A stretch of 51,189 nt of DNA from contig NZ_LYVP01000035.1 in assembly GCF_001984065.1 (NCBI RefSeq), forward strand, positions 1-51,189. The letters run 5' to 3'. This stretch comes from Pseudomonas sp. KK4 (GTDB lineage Bacteria > Pseudomonadota > Gammaproteobacteria > Pseudomonadales > Pseudomonadaceae). The notes under the pieces were generated by a model that saw nothing but the letters and a program-made list of their open reading frames with translations, was not told the DNA's origin and did not search any database. Positions 36,357-44,419 of the stretch are shown piece after piece. Every line of letters begins with the position of its first letter. Position 1 is the stretch's first letter. The translations under genes and the position numbers were made by a program.

Positions 36357-37247
36357 ATGGAGCAATTTCGTAATATCGGCATCATCGGACGCCTGGGCAG
36401 CTCCCAGGTGCTGGATACCGTCCGCCGACTGAAACGGTTTCTGCTCGATCGTCACCTGCATGTGATCCTCGAAGACACCATCGCCGAAGTCCTGCCGGGC
36501 CACGGCCTGCAAACCTCGTCGCGCAAGATGCTCGGCGAAGTGTGTGACATGGTGATTGTGGTCGGCGGTGACGGCAGCCTGCTCGGCGCGGCCAGGGCGC
36601 TGGCCAGGCACAATATTCCGGTGCTCGGCATCAACCGGGGCAGCCTGGGGTTTCTCACCGACATCCGCCCCGATGAGCTGGAGCTCAAGGTCGCCGAGGT
36701 GCTCGACGGCCACTATCTGGTGGAAAACCGCTTCCTGCTGCAGGCCGAAGTCCGGCGCCACGCCGAAGCCATCGGCCAGGGCGATGCGCTCAACGACGTG
36801 GTCCTGCACCCCGGTAAATCCACGCGGATGATCGAGTTCGAGCTGTACATCGACGGCCAGTTCGTCTGCAGCCAGAAGGCCGACGGCCTGATCGTCGCCA
36901 CGCCGACCGGTTCCACGGCCTACGCGCTGTCCGCCGGTGGCCCGATCATGCATCCCAAGCTCGACGCCATTGTAATTGTGCCGATGTACCCCCATACGTT
37001 GTCGGGTAGACCGATTGTGGTCGATGGCAACAGTGAGCTGAAAATCGTCGTGTCCAAGGATATGCAGATTTACCCGCAAGTCTCGTGTGACGGCCAGAAC
37101 CACTTTACCTGTGCGCCCGGCGACACCATCACCGTCAGCAAGAAGGCCCAGAAGTTGCGGCTGATCCATCCGCTGGACCACAACTACTATGAAGTCTGCC
37201 GGACCAAGCTCGGCTGGGGCAGCAAGCTGGGCGGTGGAGGCGACTGA
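36357..37247 (+). CDS. nadK: NAD kinase
   Basis: A 296-residue ATP-NAD kinase that makes NADP. Conserved GGDGS is in VVGGDGSLLGAARALARH, then NRGSLGFLTD, and the NAD site TPTGSTAYALSAGGPI. The ATG at 36357 gives MEQFRNIGIIGR; an open frame from 36324 adds 11 residues. The stop overlaps the next start by one base. Confidence 0.97.
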   Translation: MEQFRNIGIIGRLGSSQVLDTVRRLKRFLLDRHLHVILEDTIAEVLPGHGLQTSSRKMLGEVCDMVIVVGGDGSLLGAARALARHNIPVLGINRGSLGFLTDIRPDELELKVAEVLDGHYLVENRFLLQAEVRRHAEAIGQGDALNDVVLHPGKSTRMIEFELYIDGQFVCSQKADGLIVATPTGSTAYALSAGGPIMHPKLDAIVIVPMYPHTLSGRPIVVDGNSELKIVVSKDMQIYPQVSCDGQNHFTCAPGDTITVSKKAQKLRLIHPLDHNYYEVCRTKLGWGSKLGGGGD

Positions 37248-38218
37248 TGCTCGATCCCGCGCGTAGCTACGACCTGATCGGTGACGTGCACGGTTGCGCT
37301 CTGACCCTTGAGCATCTGCTCGACCGGCTCGGTTATCACAAACACGGCGGCGTCTGGCGTCATGCCTCGCGCATGGCGGTGTTCGTTGGCGACATCATCG
37401 ACCGCGGCCCGCGGATTCGCGAGGCGCTGCACATTGTCCATGACATGGTCGAGGCCGGTCAGGCGCTGTGCATCATGGGCAACCATGAGTTCAACGCACT
37501 GGGCTGGGCCACGCCGGCGCTGCCGGGCAGCGGCAAGCAATTCGTGCGCGAACACACCCCGCGCCATGCCCGTCTGCTGCATGAAACCCTGACCCAATTC
37601 GAAAACCATCCAGGTGATTGGCACGACTTCCAGCAATGGTTCTATGAACTGCCGCTGTTCGTCGACGCCGGGCGTTTCCGGGTGGTGCATGCCTGTTGGG
37701 ACGCCGGCCTGATCGAACCGCTGCGGGCGTTGTTCCCCAATGGTTGTGTCGATGAGCATTTCCTCCAGGAATCGGCCATGCCCGGCAGTTTTGCCTCCAC
37801 GGTGTTCGATCGCCTGCTGCGTGGCACCGACATGCGCCTGCCCCATGGCCTGACCATGACCAGCGGCGACGGTCTGACCCGTTCGTTCTTCCGTACCAAA
37901 TTCTGGGAAGATGACCCGCAAACCTACGGCGACATCGTGTTCCAGCCCGACGCGCTGCCCGATCCGGTGGCGCAGACGCCGCTGTCGTCCAGCGAGAAAA
38001 ACAACCTGCTGCGTTATGGCATCGACGAACCCTTGCTGTTTGTCGGCCATTACTGGCGCAGCGGCAAACCGGCGCCGATTCGCCCCAACCTGGCCTGCCT
38101 GGACTACAGCGCCGTGCTCTACGGCAAACTGGTTGCCTATCGACTGGACCAGGAAACGCGGCTCGATCCGCATAAATTCGTCTGGGTCGATGTCGAGCGG
38201 CCAGAGGTGTTGCAATGA
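37247..38218 (+). CDS. Metallophosphoesterase
   Basis: A 323-residue calcineurin-type phosphoesterase. The metal motifs are YDLIGDVHGC, VFVGDIIDRGP, MGNHEFNALG and a later VVHACW and FVGHYW. It is of the type related to PrpA or diadenosine tetraphosphatase families, but the substrate is not fixed by sequence. Overlapped by one base with nadK and by four with the rhomboid gene, it is the middle of a translationally coupled run. Confidence 0.92.
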   Translation: MLDPARSYDLIGDVHGCALTLEHLLDRLGYHKHGGVWRHASRMAVFVGDIIDRGPRIREALHIVHDMVEAGQALCIMGNHEFNALGWATPALPGSGKQFVREHTPRHARLLHETLTQFENHPGDWHDFQQWFYELPLFVDAGRFRVVHACWDAGLIEPLRALFPNGCVDEHFLQESAMPGSFASTVFDRLLRGTDMRLPHGLTMTSGDGLTRSFFRTKFWEDDPQTYGDIVFQPDALPDPVAQTPLSSSEKNNLLRYGIDEPLLFVGHYWRSGKPAPIRPNLACLDYSAVLYGKLVAYRLDQETRLDPHKFVWVDVERPEVLQ

Positions 38219-39084
38219 GTACGGTGGCGGTATTGCGCCTGCCCTTGGCGGTGGACCTGAGCGGCTTCGTGCAATTGCTGCGGCGCATGCAGGTGCCGCA
38301 CCGGGTCAGCGAAGAGGCGGGCGAGCAGGTGCTGTGGGTGCCGGACAACATCAGCGAAGACGTGCGCGCGTTGTACGAGCGCTTCCCGGCGGGCGATCCG
38401 GATCAGCAACTGGATATCCCGGCGGCGCAAACCGTCAAGCGGCCAGGCTTCCTCCAGCAGGTGCGCTATGCCAGGGCAACGGCCGCGGTTTTGTTGCTCA
38501 GTGCGCTGGTCGGCGCCTTGACCATGCTGGGCGATAATTTCAGCACGATGCACTGGTTTACCTTTCTCGATTTTCGCGTTGTCGGCGAGTACCTTCATTT
38601 CCGGCCCCTGGGTGACAGCATGGCGGCGGGGCAGTGGTGGCGATTGGTCACACCGATGCTGATTCACTTCGGCATCCTGCACCTGGCGATGAACGGCATG
38701 TGGTACTGGGAGCTGGGCCGGCGCATCGAATCGCGCCAGGGCAGCATCAACCTCATCGGCCTGACCCTGCTGTTCAGCCTGGTTTCCAACTACACCCAAT
38801 ACCTTTTCAGTGGCCCGAGCCTGTTTGGTGGCCTGTCCGGCGTGCTCTACGGGCTGCTCGGGCATTGCTGGATTTTCCAGCTGTTGGCGCCGAACGCCGC
38901 CTATCGCCTGCCCAAAGGGGTGCTGGTGATGATGCTGGTGTGGTTGCTGCTGTGCCTGTCCGGGCTGGTCTCGATGATCGGCTTCGGGCAAATCGCCAAC
39001 GCGGCCCACGTCAGCGGGTTGCTCGTCGGATGCTTGACCGGCCTGTTGGGTGGTTTGTACAACCGCCGTAAACTGGCCGCCTGA
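38215..39084 (+). CDS. Rhomboid-family intramembrane serine protease
   Basis: A 289-residue protein with a soluble N-terminal part (1-80) and six membrane helices. The catalytic Ser is in LFGGLSGVLYGLLGH, the His in NAAHVSGLLVG, and the HFGILHLAMNGMWYW segment gives the conserved His and Asn of the oxyanion region. It cleaves transmembrane proteins in the inner membrane; the substrate is unknown. It is the third gene of the nadK run. Confidence 0.93.
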   Translation: MSTVAVLRLPLAVDLSGFVQLLRRMQVPHRVSEEAGEQVLWVPDNISEDVRALYERFPAGDPDQQLDIPAAQTVKRPGFLQQVRYARATAAVLLLSALVGALTMLGDNFSTMHWFTFLDFRVVGEYLHFRPLGDSMAAGQWWRLVTPMLIHFGILHLAMNGMWYWELGRRIESRQGSINLIGLTLLFSLVSNYTQYLFSGPSLFGGLSGVLYGLLGHCWIFQLLAPNAAYRLPKGVLVMMLVWLLLCLSGLVSMIGFGQIANAAHVSGLLVGCLTGLLGGLYNRRKLAA

Positions 39085-39116
39085 ACCCGTTATGTATTAA
39101 AGGATGCGCAGAACCC

Positions 39117-39377
39117 ATGTCCACTTTTAACGAAATGATCAAGAACATCACCCCGGATATCTACCAGAGCCTGAAACTGGCGGTGGAAATCGGTAAATGG
39201 TCCGACGGTGGCAAGCTCACCGCCGAGCAGCGTGAATTGTCGTTGCAGGCGATGATCGCCTGGGAAATCCAGAACCTGCCCGAAGAAGAGCGCACCGGTT
39301 ACATGGGGCCTCAGGAGTGCGCGTCGAAGTCGATCCAGGTACCGAATATCCTGTTCAAGTCGGATGCCATCCATTGA
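39117..39377 (+). CDS. yeaC: YeaC-family (DUF1315) protein
   Basis: An 86-residue protein matching the small DUF1315/YeaC family: FNEMIKNITPDIYQSLKLAVEIGKWSDG and LSLQAMIAWE are typical. Its function is unknown. AGGATG lies before the ATG. Its stop is overlapped by a TTG that can start the next gene. Confidence 0.85.
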   Translation: MSTFNEMIKNITPDIYQSLKLAVEIGKWSDGGKLTAEQRELSLQAMIAWEIQNLPEEERTGYMGPQECASKSIQVPNILFKSDAIH

Positions 39378-40204
39378 TCGAGATTGGCCGCGGTGCAATC
39401 AGCAAAATGTCGGCACGCCTGGACGGGCCGAACGTGCAATACGCATTTCGTCTGGGCGATGCCGAGGTTCCGGTCAATCCGTTGATCGGCACCACGGTGC
39501 GCCTGGAGTACCTGGGGGCGATCCACTGCACCCATTGCGGACGCAAGACCAAAACCAGTTTCAGCCAGGGTTACTGCTACCCCTGCATGACCAAGCTGGC
39601 CCAGTGTGACCTGTGCATCATGAGCCCGGAACGCTGCCATTACGACGCCGGCACCTGCCGCGAGCCGGAGTGGGGCGAGAAGTTCTGCATGACCGATCAC
39701 GTCGTCTACCTGTCCAACTCTTCCGGGGTGAAGGTCGGGATAACCCGCGCCACCCAGTTGCCGACCCGCTGGATCGATCAGGGCGCCAGTCAGGCGTTGC
39801 CGATCATGCGCGTCGCCACCCGTCAGCAATCGGGCTTCGTCGAAGACCTGTTCCGCAGCCAGGTCGCCGACAAGACCAACTGGCGTGCCTTGCTCAAGGG
39901 CGATGCGGTTTCGGTGGATCTGCCCGCCATTCGTGACCAGTTGTTCGAGAACTGTGCCGAAGGCCTGCAAGGGTTGCAGGAGCGATTCGGCCTGCAGGCG
40001 ATCCAGACGATTGCCGATGTCGAGCCCTTGGAAATCCGCTACCCGATCGAGCAATACCCGGCCAAGATCGTCAGCTTCAACCTGGACAAGCAACCGATTG
40101 CCGAAGGCACGTTGATGGGGGTCAAGGGGCAGTACCTGATCTTCGATACCGGCGTGATCAACATTCGTAAATACACGGCCTACCAACTCGCCGTGCATCG
40201 TTAA
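39374..40204 (+). CDS. DUF2797 protein with cysteine clusters
   Basis: A protein of about 276 residues of the DUF2797 family. Many cysteines (CTHCGRKTKTSF, CYPCMTKLAQCDLC, GTCREPEWGEKFC) form likely zinc sites, followed by VVYLSNSSGVKVGITR, which resembles the core of a GIY-YIG fold. The TTG at 39374 (overlapping the yeaC stop) is the chosen start; ATG 39407 is the alternative. Function is unknown. Confidence 0.8.
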   Translation: MIEIGRGAISKMSARLDGPNVQYAFRLGDAEVPVNPLIGTTVRLEYLGAIHCTHCGRKTKTSFSQGYCYPCMTKLAQCDLCIMSPERCHYDAGTCREPEWGEKFCMTDHVVYLSNSSGVKVGITRATQLPTRWIDQGASQALPIMRVATRQQSGFVEDLFRSQVADKTNWRALLKGDAVSVDLPAIRDQLFENCAEGLQGLQERFGLQAIQTIADVEPLEIRYPIEQYPAKIVSFNLDKQPIAEGTLMGVKGQYLIFDTGVINIRKYTAYQLAVHR

Positions 40205-40214
40205 GGATTCCAGC

Positions 40215-42872
40215 ATGCGCACCGAACAACCGAAGATGATTTACCTCAAGGACTATCAGGCACCCGAGTACCTGATCGACGAAACGCACCTGACCTTCGA
40301 GTTGTTCGAGGACCACAGCCTGGTCCATGCGCAACTGGTGATGCGCCGCAACCCCGAGCGTGGCCCGGGGCTGCCGCCGCTGGTGCTGGACGGCCAGCAA
40401 CTGGACCTGCTGTCGGTGACCCTGGCTGATCGCGAGCTTGGTGAATCCGACTACCAGTTGACCGAGAACCACCTGACGCTGCACCCGACCAGCGCCACCT
40501 TCACGGTCGACACCAGCGTGCGCATCCATCCGGAAACCAACACGGCGCTGGAGGGCCTGTACAAGTCCGGCACCATGTTCTGCACCCAGTGCGAGGCCGA
40601 AGGCTTCCGCAAGATCACCTATTACCTCGACCGCCCGGACGTGATGAGCAAGTTCACCACCACCGTGGTGGCTGAACAGCACAGCTATCCGGTGCTGCTG
40701 TCCAACGGTAACCCGATCGCCAGTGGTCCCGGCGAAGACGGCCGGCACTGGGCCACCTGGGAAGACCCGTTCAAGAAGCCGGCGTACCTGTTCGCGCTGG
40801 TGGCCGGTGACCTGTGGTGCGTCGAAGACACGTTCACCACCATGACCGAGCGCACCGTGGCGCTGCGCATCTACGTCGAGCCGGAAAACATCGACAAGTG
40901 CCAGCACGCCATGGACAGCCTGAAGAAGTCCATGCGCTGGGATGAAGAGGTGTACGGCCGCGAGTACGATCTGGACATCTTCATGATCGTCGCCGTGAAC
41001 GACTTCAACATGGGCGCCATGGAGAACAAGGGCCTCAATATCTTCAACTCCAGCGCCGTGCTGGCCAAGGCCGACACCGCCACCGACGCCGCGCACCAAC
41101 GGGTCGAGGCCATCGTCGCCCACGAATACTTCCACAACTGGTCGGGTAACCGCGTGACTTGCCGCGACTGGTTCCAGTTGTCGCTCAAGGAAGGCTTCAC
41201 GGTATTCCGCGATTCGGGCTTTTCCGCCGACATGAACTCGGCCACGGTCAAGCGCATCCAGGACGTCGCCTACCTGCGCACCCACCAGTTCGCCGAAGAC
41301 GCCGGTCCCATGGCCCACGCCGTCCGGCCGGACAGCTTCATCGAGATCTCCAACTTCTACACCCTGACCGTGTACGAGAAGGGCTCGGAAGTGGTCGGCA
41401 TGATCCACACCCTGCTCGGCGCCGATGGCTTCCGTAAAGGCAGCGACCTGTACTTCGAACGCCATGACGGCCAGGCCGTGACCTGCGATGACTTCATCAA
41501 GGCCATGGAAGACGCCAACGGTGTCGACCTGACCCAGTTCAAGCGCTGGTACAGCCAGGCCGGCACACCGCGTCTGGCGGTGAGCGAGTCCTTTGACGCG
41601 GCGGCGAAAACCTACAGCCTGACCTTCCGCCAGAGCTGCCCGCAAACCCCGGACAAGGTGGAAAAACTGCCGTTCGTGATCCCGGTCGCACTCGGCCTGC
41701 TCGACAGCAAGGGTGGTGAAATTGCCCTGCGTCTGGCCGGTGAAGCGTCGGCACAAGGCACTTCTCGGGTGATTTCGGTGACCGAGGCCGAGCAGACCTT
41801 CACCTTCGTCGACATTGCCGAACAACCGCTCCCTTCGTTGCTGCGTGGCTTCTCGGCGCCGGTGAAACTGAGCTTCCCGTACAACCGCGACCAGTTGATG
41901 TTCCTGATGCAGCACGACAGCGACGGCTTCAACCGCTGGGATGCCGGCCAGCAACTCTCGGTGCAGGTGCTGCAGGAGCTGATTGCCCAGCAGCAGAAGG
42001 GCGAGACACTGGTGCTCGACCAGCGTCTGGTGTCGGCTCTGCGCACGGTGTTGTCGGATGAATCGCTGGATCAGGCAATGGTCGCCGAAATGCTCTCGCT
42101 GCCAAGCGAAGCCTACCTGACCGAAATCAGCGAAGTGGCCGATGTCGACGCCATTCACATCGCCCGCGAGTTTGCCCGCAAGCAACTGGCCGATGCGTTG
42201 TTCGAAGGCCTGTGGCTGCGTTACCAGGCCAACCGCGACCTGTCGAAGAAAACCCCGTACGTGGCCGAAGCGGAACATTTCGCCCGTCGTGCGCTGCAGA
42301 ACATCGCGCTGTCGTACCTGATGCTCAGCGGCAAGCCCGAAGTGCTGGCGGCGACCCTGGAACAGTTCGACGCCTGCGACAACATGACCGAGCGTTTGAC
42401 CGCGCTGGCGGTGCTGGTCAATTCGCCGTTCGAGGAGCAGAAAGCCAAGGCCCTGGCCGGTTTCGCCGCACACTTCAGCGACAACCCGCTGGTCATGGAT
42501 CAGTGGTTCAGCGTTCAGGCGGGCAGCACCTTGCCGGGCGGCCTGGAACGGGTTCGCCAGTTGATGCAGCATCCTGCGTTCAACCTCAAGAACCCGAACA
42601 AGGTCCGCGCGTTGATTGGCGCGTTTGCCGGGCAGAACCTGATCAACTTCCATGCGGCGGATGGCTCCGGGTATCGCTTCCTGGCGGATCTGGTGATCGA
42701 GTTGAACGGCTTCAATCCGCAGATTGCTTCTCGGCAGTTGGCACCGCTGACGCGCTGGCGCAAGTACGACACTGCGCGCCAGGCGTTGATGAAAGGCGAG
42801 CTGGAGCGGATTCGGGCTTCGGGGCAGTTGTCGAGCGATGTGTTCGAGGTGGTAAGCAAAAGCCTGGCCTGA
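40215..42872 (+). CDS. pepN: Aminopeptidase N
   Basis: An 885-residue M1 zinc aminopeptidase. GAMENKGLNIFNS is the exopeptidase motif, and the zinc site HEYFHNWSGNRVTCRDWFQL (HExxH) is followed by a Glu in LSLKEG. It trims N-terminal residues from peptides in the cytoplasm; length is close to E. coli PepN (870). It follows the DUF2797 gene by 10 bp. Confidence 0.97.
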   Translation: MRTEQPKMIYLKDYQAPEYLIDETHLTFELFEDHSLVHAQLVMRRNPERGPGLPPLVLDGQQLDLLSVTLADRELGESDYQLTENHLTLHPTSATFTVDTSVRIHPETNTALEGLYKSGTMFCTQCEAEGFRKITYYLDRPDVMSKFTTTVVAEQHSYPVLLSNGNPIASGPGEDGRHWATWEDPFKKPAYLFALVAGDLWCVEDTFTTMTERTVALRIYVEPENIDKCQHAMDSLKKSMRWDEEVYGREYDLDIFMIVAVNDFNMGAMENKGLNIFNSSAVLAKADTATDAAHQRVEAIVAHEYFHNWSGNRVTCRDWFQLSLKEGFTVFRDSGFSADMNSATVKRIQDVAYLRTHQFAEDAGPMAHAVRPDSFIEISNFYTLTVYEKGSEVVGMIHTLLGADGFRKGSDLYFERHDGQAVTCDDFIKAMEDANGVDLTQFKRWYSQAGTPRLAVSESFDAAAKTYSLTFRQSCPQTPDKVEKLPFVIPVALGLLDSKGGEIALRLAGEASAQGTSRVISVTEAEQTFTFVDIAEQPLPSLLRGFSAPVKLSFPYNRDQLMFLMQHDSDGFNRWDAGQQLSVQVLQELIAQQQKGETLVLDQRLVSALRTVLSDESLDQAMVAEMLSLPSEAYLTEISEVADVDAIHIAREFARKQLADALFEGLWLRYQANRDLSKKTPYVAEAEHFARRALQNIALSYLMLSGKPEVLAATLEQFDACDNMTERLTALAVLVNSPFEEQKAKALAGFAAHFSDNPLVMDQWFSVQAGSTLPGGLERVRQLMQHPAFNLKNPNKVRALIGAFAGQNLINFHAADGSGYRFLADLVIELNGFNPQIASRQLAPLTRWRKYDTARQALMKGELERIRASGQLSSDVFEVVSKSLA

Positions 42873-43338
42873 GTTGAAAGGCTCCTGCAGGGTTCACCGC
42901 GAACCCTGCAGGAGCGAGCTTGCTCGCGATGGACGCGGGCACACCGCGGGGTATCAGGTTTCCCGCGTCATCGTTGACGACCATCGCGAGCGCGCTCGCT
43001 CCTACAGTGGATTGGGTGCAATCGCAGCATCCTGGGCGGCCGGCAGGCTGCCTCGCCGACGTCACCGAAAAACCGGATACGCACACCAACCCCCGAAACC
43101 CAAATCACCCCACCAAATATCTCATCATTCAGCCCAACCACATCCCCCCACGGTTAACAAAAGATAACGTGCCGTCGATTGTCAGCCCTTCAAAAACACC
43201 GATAGGATAAGCCAGCTTCCGAAGGGGCTCTGGATTGCGGGTTTCAGGACTATGCTCTGAAACAGGTGGTCCGGACGAGCACCCTGTCGGCGCCCTGAAA
43301 AGGTTGAAGGACCTGACAATAATAATGGGGGAAGATCT
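42873..43338. other. Intergenic region with hairpin-REP element and the YCF48-RND leader
   Basis: A perfect 15-bp inverted repeat (42881-42895 / 42901-42915, loop ACCGC) runs straight into a REP pair of the GTAGGAGCGAGC family (42907-43007). From 43060 to 43180 the sequence is AT- and C-rich. A second inverted repeat, GTTTCAG-N9-CTGAAAC, lies at 43241-43263. No gene is seen. Confidence 0.8.
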
Positions 43339-44391
43339 ATGAGTGAGCCTGTCATGGGTGTGGGTACTTGCCGCCCGCCGGCACTGCGCAAGTTCGCGTT
43401 GCTGGCTACAGCGCTCTCGCTGTTGGGCTCTGCCGTGTGGTCGGCATCCGTGCTGGCGGCTGATGCGCCGGCAGCCGACGTCGTTTATTCCGTTGAATCG
43501 CCCAAGGCCAGCAAAAGCCTGGTCCTCGATGTCGTCCACGCGGGCAAGCGCCTGGTGGCGGTCGGGGATCGCGGGCACATTCTGTATTCCGATGACCAGG
43601 GCACGACCTGGACCCAGGCCAAGGTGCCAACCCGGCAACTGCTGACCTCGGTGTTCTTCGTCGATGACAAGCACGGCTGGGCCGTCGGCCATGATGCGCA
43701 AATCCTCGCCAGCGAGGACGGCGGCGTCACCTGGACCAAGCAATTCGAAGACCTCAAACGCGAATCGCCGCTGCTCGACGTCTGGTTTCAGGACGCGAGC
43801 AACGGCTTTGCCGTGGGCGCCTACGGTGCGTTGCTGACCACCACCGATGGTGGCAAGCACTGGGAAGACGTCAGCGATCGGCTGGACAACGAAGACCAGT
43901 ACCACCTCAACGCCATCACTGCGGTCAAGGACGCCGGCCTCTTCATCGTCGGTGAGCAGGGCAGCATGTTCCGCTCCGCTGATTGGGGGCAGACCTGGGA
44001 AAAACTCGAAGGCCCGTACGAAGGTTCGCTGTTCGGTGTGATCGGCACCGCACAACCCAACACTCTGTTGGCCTATGGCCTGCGCGGCAATCTGTTCCGC
44101 TCCACGGATTTCGGCAGCACCTGGGAACCCGTCGAGCTCAAGGCCGAACGCGGTGCCCTGGAATTCGGCCTGTCCGGCGGTACGTTGCTTGAAGACGGTT
44201 CGATCGTGATCGTCGGCAACGGCGGTTCGGTGATCAGCAGCAGCGACAACGGCGAGACGTTCACCGTCTTCAACCGTCGCGACCGGATTTCCATTTCCTC
44301 GGTGGTCGGTGCCGGCAACGGCAATCTGATCCTGGGTGGACAGGGCGGCGTTCGCGCCACTTCGCCAAACGGCGCCGAGCTGGGCAAATGA
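43339..44391 (+). CDS. YCF48-related exported protein
   Basis: A 350-residue protein with an N-terminal signal peptide ending near VLAADA. It carries repeated BNR-type blades (VAVGDRGHILYSDDQGTTW, WAVGHDAQILASEDGGVTW, FIVGEQGSMFRSADWGQTW), the seven-bladed propeller of the YCF48/HCF136 family. In chloroplasts this family assembles photosystem II; in Pseudomonas it is likely an assembly or partner factor of the RND transporter that follows by 28 bp. The role is unknown. Confidence 0.88.
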   Translation: MSEPVMGVGTCRPPALRKFALLATALSLLGSAVWSASVLAADAPAADVVYSVESPKASKSLVLDVVHAGKRLVAVGDRGHILYSDDQGTTWTQAKVPTRQLLTSVFFVDDKHGWAVGHDAQILASEDGGVTWTKQFEDLKRESPLLDVWFQDASNGFAVGAYGALLTTTDGGKHWEDVSDRLDNEDQYHLNAITAVKDAGLFIVGEQGSMFRSADWGQTWEKLEGPYEGSLFGVIGTAQPNTLLAYGLRGNLFRSTDFGSTWEPVELKAERGALEFGLSGGTLLEDGSIVIVGNGGSVISSSDNGETFTVFNRRDRISISSVVGAGNGNLILGGQGGVRATSPNGAELGK

Positions 44392-44419
44392 GCCAGGTTA
44401 ATAATAAGAAGGCGGGGCT

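Noticed and set aside
40158..42653. 831-codon open frame antisense to pepN
   Set aside because: Same explanation; pepN is unmistakable on the other strand.
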